DNA of 64,000 nucleotides from contig JAYMTJ010000020.1 of assembly GCA_036897525.1 (NCBI GenBank), positions 1-64,000 on the forward strand. The letters run 5' to 3'. Within the stretch, counting starts at the first letter, position 1; each line of letters starts with the position of its first letter. The stretch comes from Pelargonium x hortorum (lineage: Eukaryota > Streptophyta > Magnoliopsida > Geraniales > Geraniaceae). The translations under genes were made by a program, and so were the position numbers. Positions 60,801 to 64,000 of the stretch are shown here, piece by piece. The notes under the pieces are model-generated. The model did no database searches, was not told the origin of the DNA, and saw nothing but the letters and a program-made list of their open reading frames with translations.

Positions 60801-63621
60801 TACCTAACCAGATACTTATTCTTGAGAATTTGTATTAGTATTCTAGGTAAAGAGAATACCTTAGAGTTGAAAGTAGAGTTGATTCACTTTTCTGCAATTT
60901 GAGAGTTGAGAAACTTATCTTGATTCACAGTACTTCGGTTAATGTATCGATTTAAGACCTCGGATACTATACCTTTGTCTTAGTGAGTCTTTTATCTTAT
61001 CAGAGAAGTTCCTGGTGTAACGGATTCCCCTTTATTCATTTTTACTGCCCCTGACTCATTTTATCCTATCCATATATGCCTTTTCCCGGCTGTTGTTTAC
61101 ATGGGGTTCATACAAATTCAGATGGGGTCTAACCGACAAGTTCCATAAAAGGAGTCTTACATAATTTGGAATTAAAGAATCTCCCTATTTTTAAAGCCTT
61201 AACCTTTCATTATGGTGTGGTGACTGATTCTAGTCAAATAAAATCATACACAATGCTCTTCTACTTGAAAATTTCACTCTTCCAAAGTATAGTCAAAGTG
61301 AAATTAATAAGATTTTATTACCAACAATTAGATCTAAAACTTGAGTCTCATATTATATTAGGCTTTGCTATCGGCGAATCCCTTTAGATTAGAATTATAT
61401 ATGTCCATATCCTCAAAATCAAGAAGATAATTGAGATGAACAAGGGCGCAACTTCCCTAGCGCGGGAGGTATAGAAATTGACACAGTGTAGATTTGCAAC
61501 ATTGGTATTTACTAAATAAAAGCTAAAAATAAGCTTTTAATAATCCATGAAGTAACCAAACTTATATTTAATTTAACCCACCTAAAAACCCTAAAAAACT
61601 TGTTAGAATTTTAATGAAGTTGAATAGGAAAGAACAGGATCCCGTTTAATAAGTAACCACTTTTTTTAAGAGCTTGGTGCGGGAGTACTTTCTTCCATTG
61701 CGGATTCGGTGCCACTAAAGTCTTAAAGTTTTCAGGAAAATTCTGTTCTATTTGTATATTTGGAATTTATTAACGAGATCTAAATCCGGTTAATAAAGAC
61801 AGGAAATTCAAAGTAGGGAATAAAATTCTTAAAACAAGAAATAGAATAAAGACTTCTTTAAGTCGAGTACAAGGTATAGGTCTCTCATAAAAGTGTAAGC
61901 AAGGGAAAGTCATATGTTATGTTTTTATTATTTGGGGACTGAGAAAAGCTGAACGCCGAAGGGAGTCTTCCTATTTGTGTTCCTTTATCTTCTAAGGTTC
62001 CAATCTCGATAGTAAAGAAATCTTGGAGCTTATAGGAATATACAAGAACGTAAGAAAAGCGCCCCTATCTTCGTAAACGGAACATATTACTTTTCTGTAG
62101 TTAGAGTGCGGGCGATTGTTAAAAAAATTGACTTAGTTGATAGCCTAAGATCAGGATACTCCTCGTTTAGCGTGAGACGTTACATCAATTACTGAGCTTT
62201 GACAGATAAGGAAACCTTCTTAAATAGAGCCTTATAGTTGCGGTTGTAGTGTTTTCTATTTTATATACGGATTCTCTATATTTGTTATGTTATCTTTACC
62301 TTTAAACTTTTTTAAAGATAAGAAAGGACTTACTAAATATTTGTATTTGAGGTTTCCTTATGCTGGGGTCTTTTATATTCCATTAATTTCATTTGGCTTC
62401 TTTGATCGTTACATACCTGGTTTACGGTAAACAGGATCCCTAAAATTGTTAACAAATACGTAACTGACTGCTTGCTAATTCAAGTAGAGTATATAAGTAA
62501 ACCTCGTGATATAGTATAGATTTTTCTTGTATATACTTTATTTCTATTAAAGTAGAATCCTTGTGTATCGTAAAAAACGGAGTAAAAAAGGAATTAAAAT
62601 ATTAACATACAATATCTGGCTGGAAAATACTGCCAAATATGCAGGAAAGTTAAGGATAATTTACAGATAGACATAACATATTGGTTAGTTATTTTCCCAT
62701 ATTTATAGTGTGCATTGTCCATCTTCAAAATGTGAATAGTAAAGAATTTATAACAGCACAATAAGACAATTTCGATTCTATTCTATCTCTTACTGTTCCT
62801 ACGGTTACTCCTTATTATTCCGTCTCTACCTAAGTCCTAAACTGCTAAAAAGGTGGTGATAAGAGTAAGGCTCGTAAAGAAGTTATAACTCTAAAGACTA
62901 AGAAAAGTCTAGTTATTGAGAGAAACGGGGGATACGGAAACGAGGTAGTACAAAAAAAGAGGTCTTGTAGCTTTGAATAAGATAGAGAGTGTAGGTCTGC
63001 GTAAGATGATAGGTAGAGAAATATGTTGGGAGGAGTTTTTTACCTGTGGTGTTCCTTTTTAATAAGTGTTCCTCTATTTCCTTTTCTGGATTAAAAAAAA
63101 GCATAAGGGAAGTGAACTTTAAAGTAAGCAATTTGTTTTTGGAATTCCTTCCGTAGTAGTGTAGGAAAGCCTCCCCTCTATAGGAAAAAGCGAATGCTAA
63201 AAGACCCCCATATAAAAAAAATATGTAGAATACTTCATAGAGGAACAAGTCTATTAGGATCCCTCGTATATATTTGCTACTGTGGGATCTTTAGGATTTC
63301 CCGTTTAATTAGAACTTTTGGCAGGGTTCATTAAGTTAAGGATTTTCCCACAATCTTTAATTTAAGGAGAGCCTAAGACACCCATAGAATTAAGCTAAGC
63401 CCCGGTTTCGTGTTCTTAGAATTTGATTAAACTGCTTTATTTATTTGTCTTTCACTTGCGCGCCGTAGGGCATTTCCCTTGGAGAGGGGTCGATTTTAGG
63501 CCCGTTTTTTGAAGAAAAAAAGTAGGATTCATATATAAGCGCCCTACTCTTTCTTTTTTTTAACTTTCCAAAAAATATAGGAAATTCGCGAATACCTCTG
63601 GGGCTACCTCCTATACTAATG
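57801..63621. other. non-coding, AT-rich
   Basis: No gene is supported. A patch at 58676-58865 is richer in G+C and open in two plus frames for 40-62 codons (RGRLRIYAPVLVKAGVRQSI in one of them), but I do not recognise it. A T-arm-like box on the minus strand near 58.49 kb next to CTAGAT..ATCTAG may be tRNA debris. A 111-codon minus frame at 62913-63248 (TTG start, hydrophobic N-terminus) is of a length expected by chance. Confidence 0.5.
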
Positions 63622-63680
63622 TTTCTCCCCTATTTTAATGACAGACAAGAACAGAGAGCAAGAGGAATTTCTCCTTAAAA
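63622..63680 (+). repeat. dispersed repeat R1, copy 7 (core)
   Basis: It reads TTTCTCCCCTATTTTAATGA, CAGACAAGAACAGAGAG, CAAGAGGAATTTCTCCTTAA. The final CAAGAGGAATTTCTCCTTAA is nearly identical to the copy at 53.6 kb, while the middle is diverged. An AT-rich tract follows, as for other copies. Confidence 0.5.
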
Positions 63681-64000
63681 TGTAACTCTTATCTCTATAT
63701 CTATTCTATTATATTCTATTAGACTCTTATAACTTTCCATAACTCTCTAATCTCTAATAAGTAATAAACAAAGAGATACTAGTATACTAATAGAAATCAA
63801 TTATAATGTATACTCCTTCCAAGAACAAGAATATCCTAGGTACAATAGCTTCACTTCAATAGCTACAGGTTCAATCAAGGGGAATACAGTAGCTCCTACT
63901 CCTACTCCTACTAAGAGGAAAGTATATGATCCTAAAGAAGTTAAGTCAATAAATAAAAATAAGAAATGTAAATGAATATAGCTTTGATAGGCTTTAAGAA
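63681..64000. repeat. AT-rich tract plus CCTACT triplet patch (R2), to window edge
   Basis: About 120 bp of A/T-rich ATTCTATT-type units are followed by AATAGCTACAGGTTCA and (CCTACT)n at about 63.89-63.91 kb. One plus frame through the patch reads IATGSIKGNTVAPTPTPTKR and ends at 63975. It is short and repeat-derived in appearance, so I do not call it a gene. The patch resembles those at 46.2 and 57.75 kb. Confidence 0.4.

Noticed and set aside
62913-63248. 111-codon minus-strand frame with a hydrophobic start
   Set aside because: At this base composition a few frames of this length are expected by chance in 64 kb; it starts with TTG and matches nothing I know.
1-64000. CRISPR arrays, bacterial operons, rRNA genes, intact transposons or virus-like elements
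   Set aside because: I looked for regular spaced repeats, clustered long frames, conserved rRNA words and reverse-transcriptase or capsid-like products, and saw none.

Overview
The window looks like a piece of a seed-plant (most likely angiosperm) mitochondrial genome. The evidence is one gene island of about 1.4 kb on the minus strand (21931-23296). Read 5' to 3' on that strand it holds trnN(GUU), trnY(GUA), nad3, the 3' half of a trans-splicing group II intron, and nad1 from exon 2 to the stop. The encoded NAD1 and NAD3 are very close to the mature (edited) proteins of flowering plants. trnN is of the plastid-derived type usual in flowering-plant mitochondria. The 3' half-intron ends exactly at the seed-plant nad1 exon 1/exon 2 junction.

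Two things set the island apart. First, nad1 exons 2-5 are fused into one uninterrupted 591-bp frame, so the three downstream introns are absent, including the one that normally houses matR. Second, both nad1 and nad3 encode the edited amino acid at positions where most angiosperms need C-to-U editing. Together these point to retroprocessing, the replacement of genes by copies of spliced and edited RNA. The first nad1 intron survived in its split form. Its 3' half is squeezed into the 164 bp between the nad3 stop and exon 2, so nad3 and the nad1 precursor are probably transcribed together.

The rest, 1-21930 and 23297-64000, is non-coding as far as I can support. It is AT-rich (about one third G+C in the lines I sampled, low for a flowering-plant mitochondrion) and full of A/T homopolymers and short decayed repeats. 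It alternates between homopolymer-rich stretches and smoother patches (about 17-20.4, 26.9-27.8, 46.1-46.5, 52.9-54.5, 56.1-57.8 and 63.6-64 kb). The smooth patches carry a degenerate dispersed repeat, called R1 here, in at least seven copies at 17.8, 18.3, 52.9, 53.3, 53.6, 57.4 and 63.6 kb. Some R1 copies are followed by an AT-rich tract and a pyrimidine-triplet patch, called R2. Only one open frame outside the island (10388-10939, minus) is longer than chance easily allows; its product is not recognised. Several T-arm-like boxes suggest tRNA debris.

I found no rRNA, CRISPR array, bacterial-type operon, intact transposon or recognisable virus-like element. The notable biology is the retroprocessed island inside a very gene-poor, repeat-laden, AT-shifted mitochondrial genome. 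The species cannot be named from this window.
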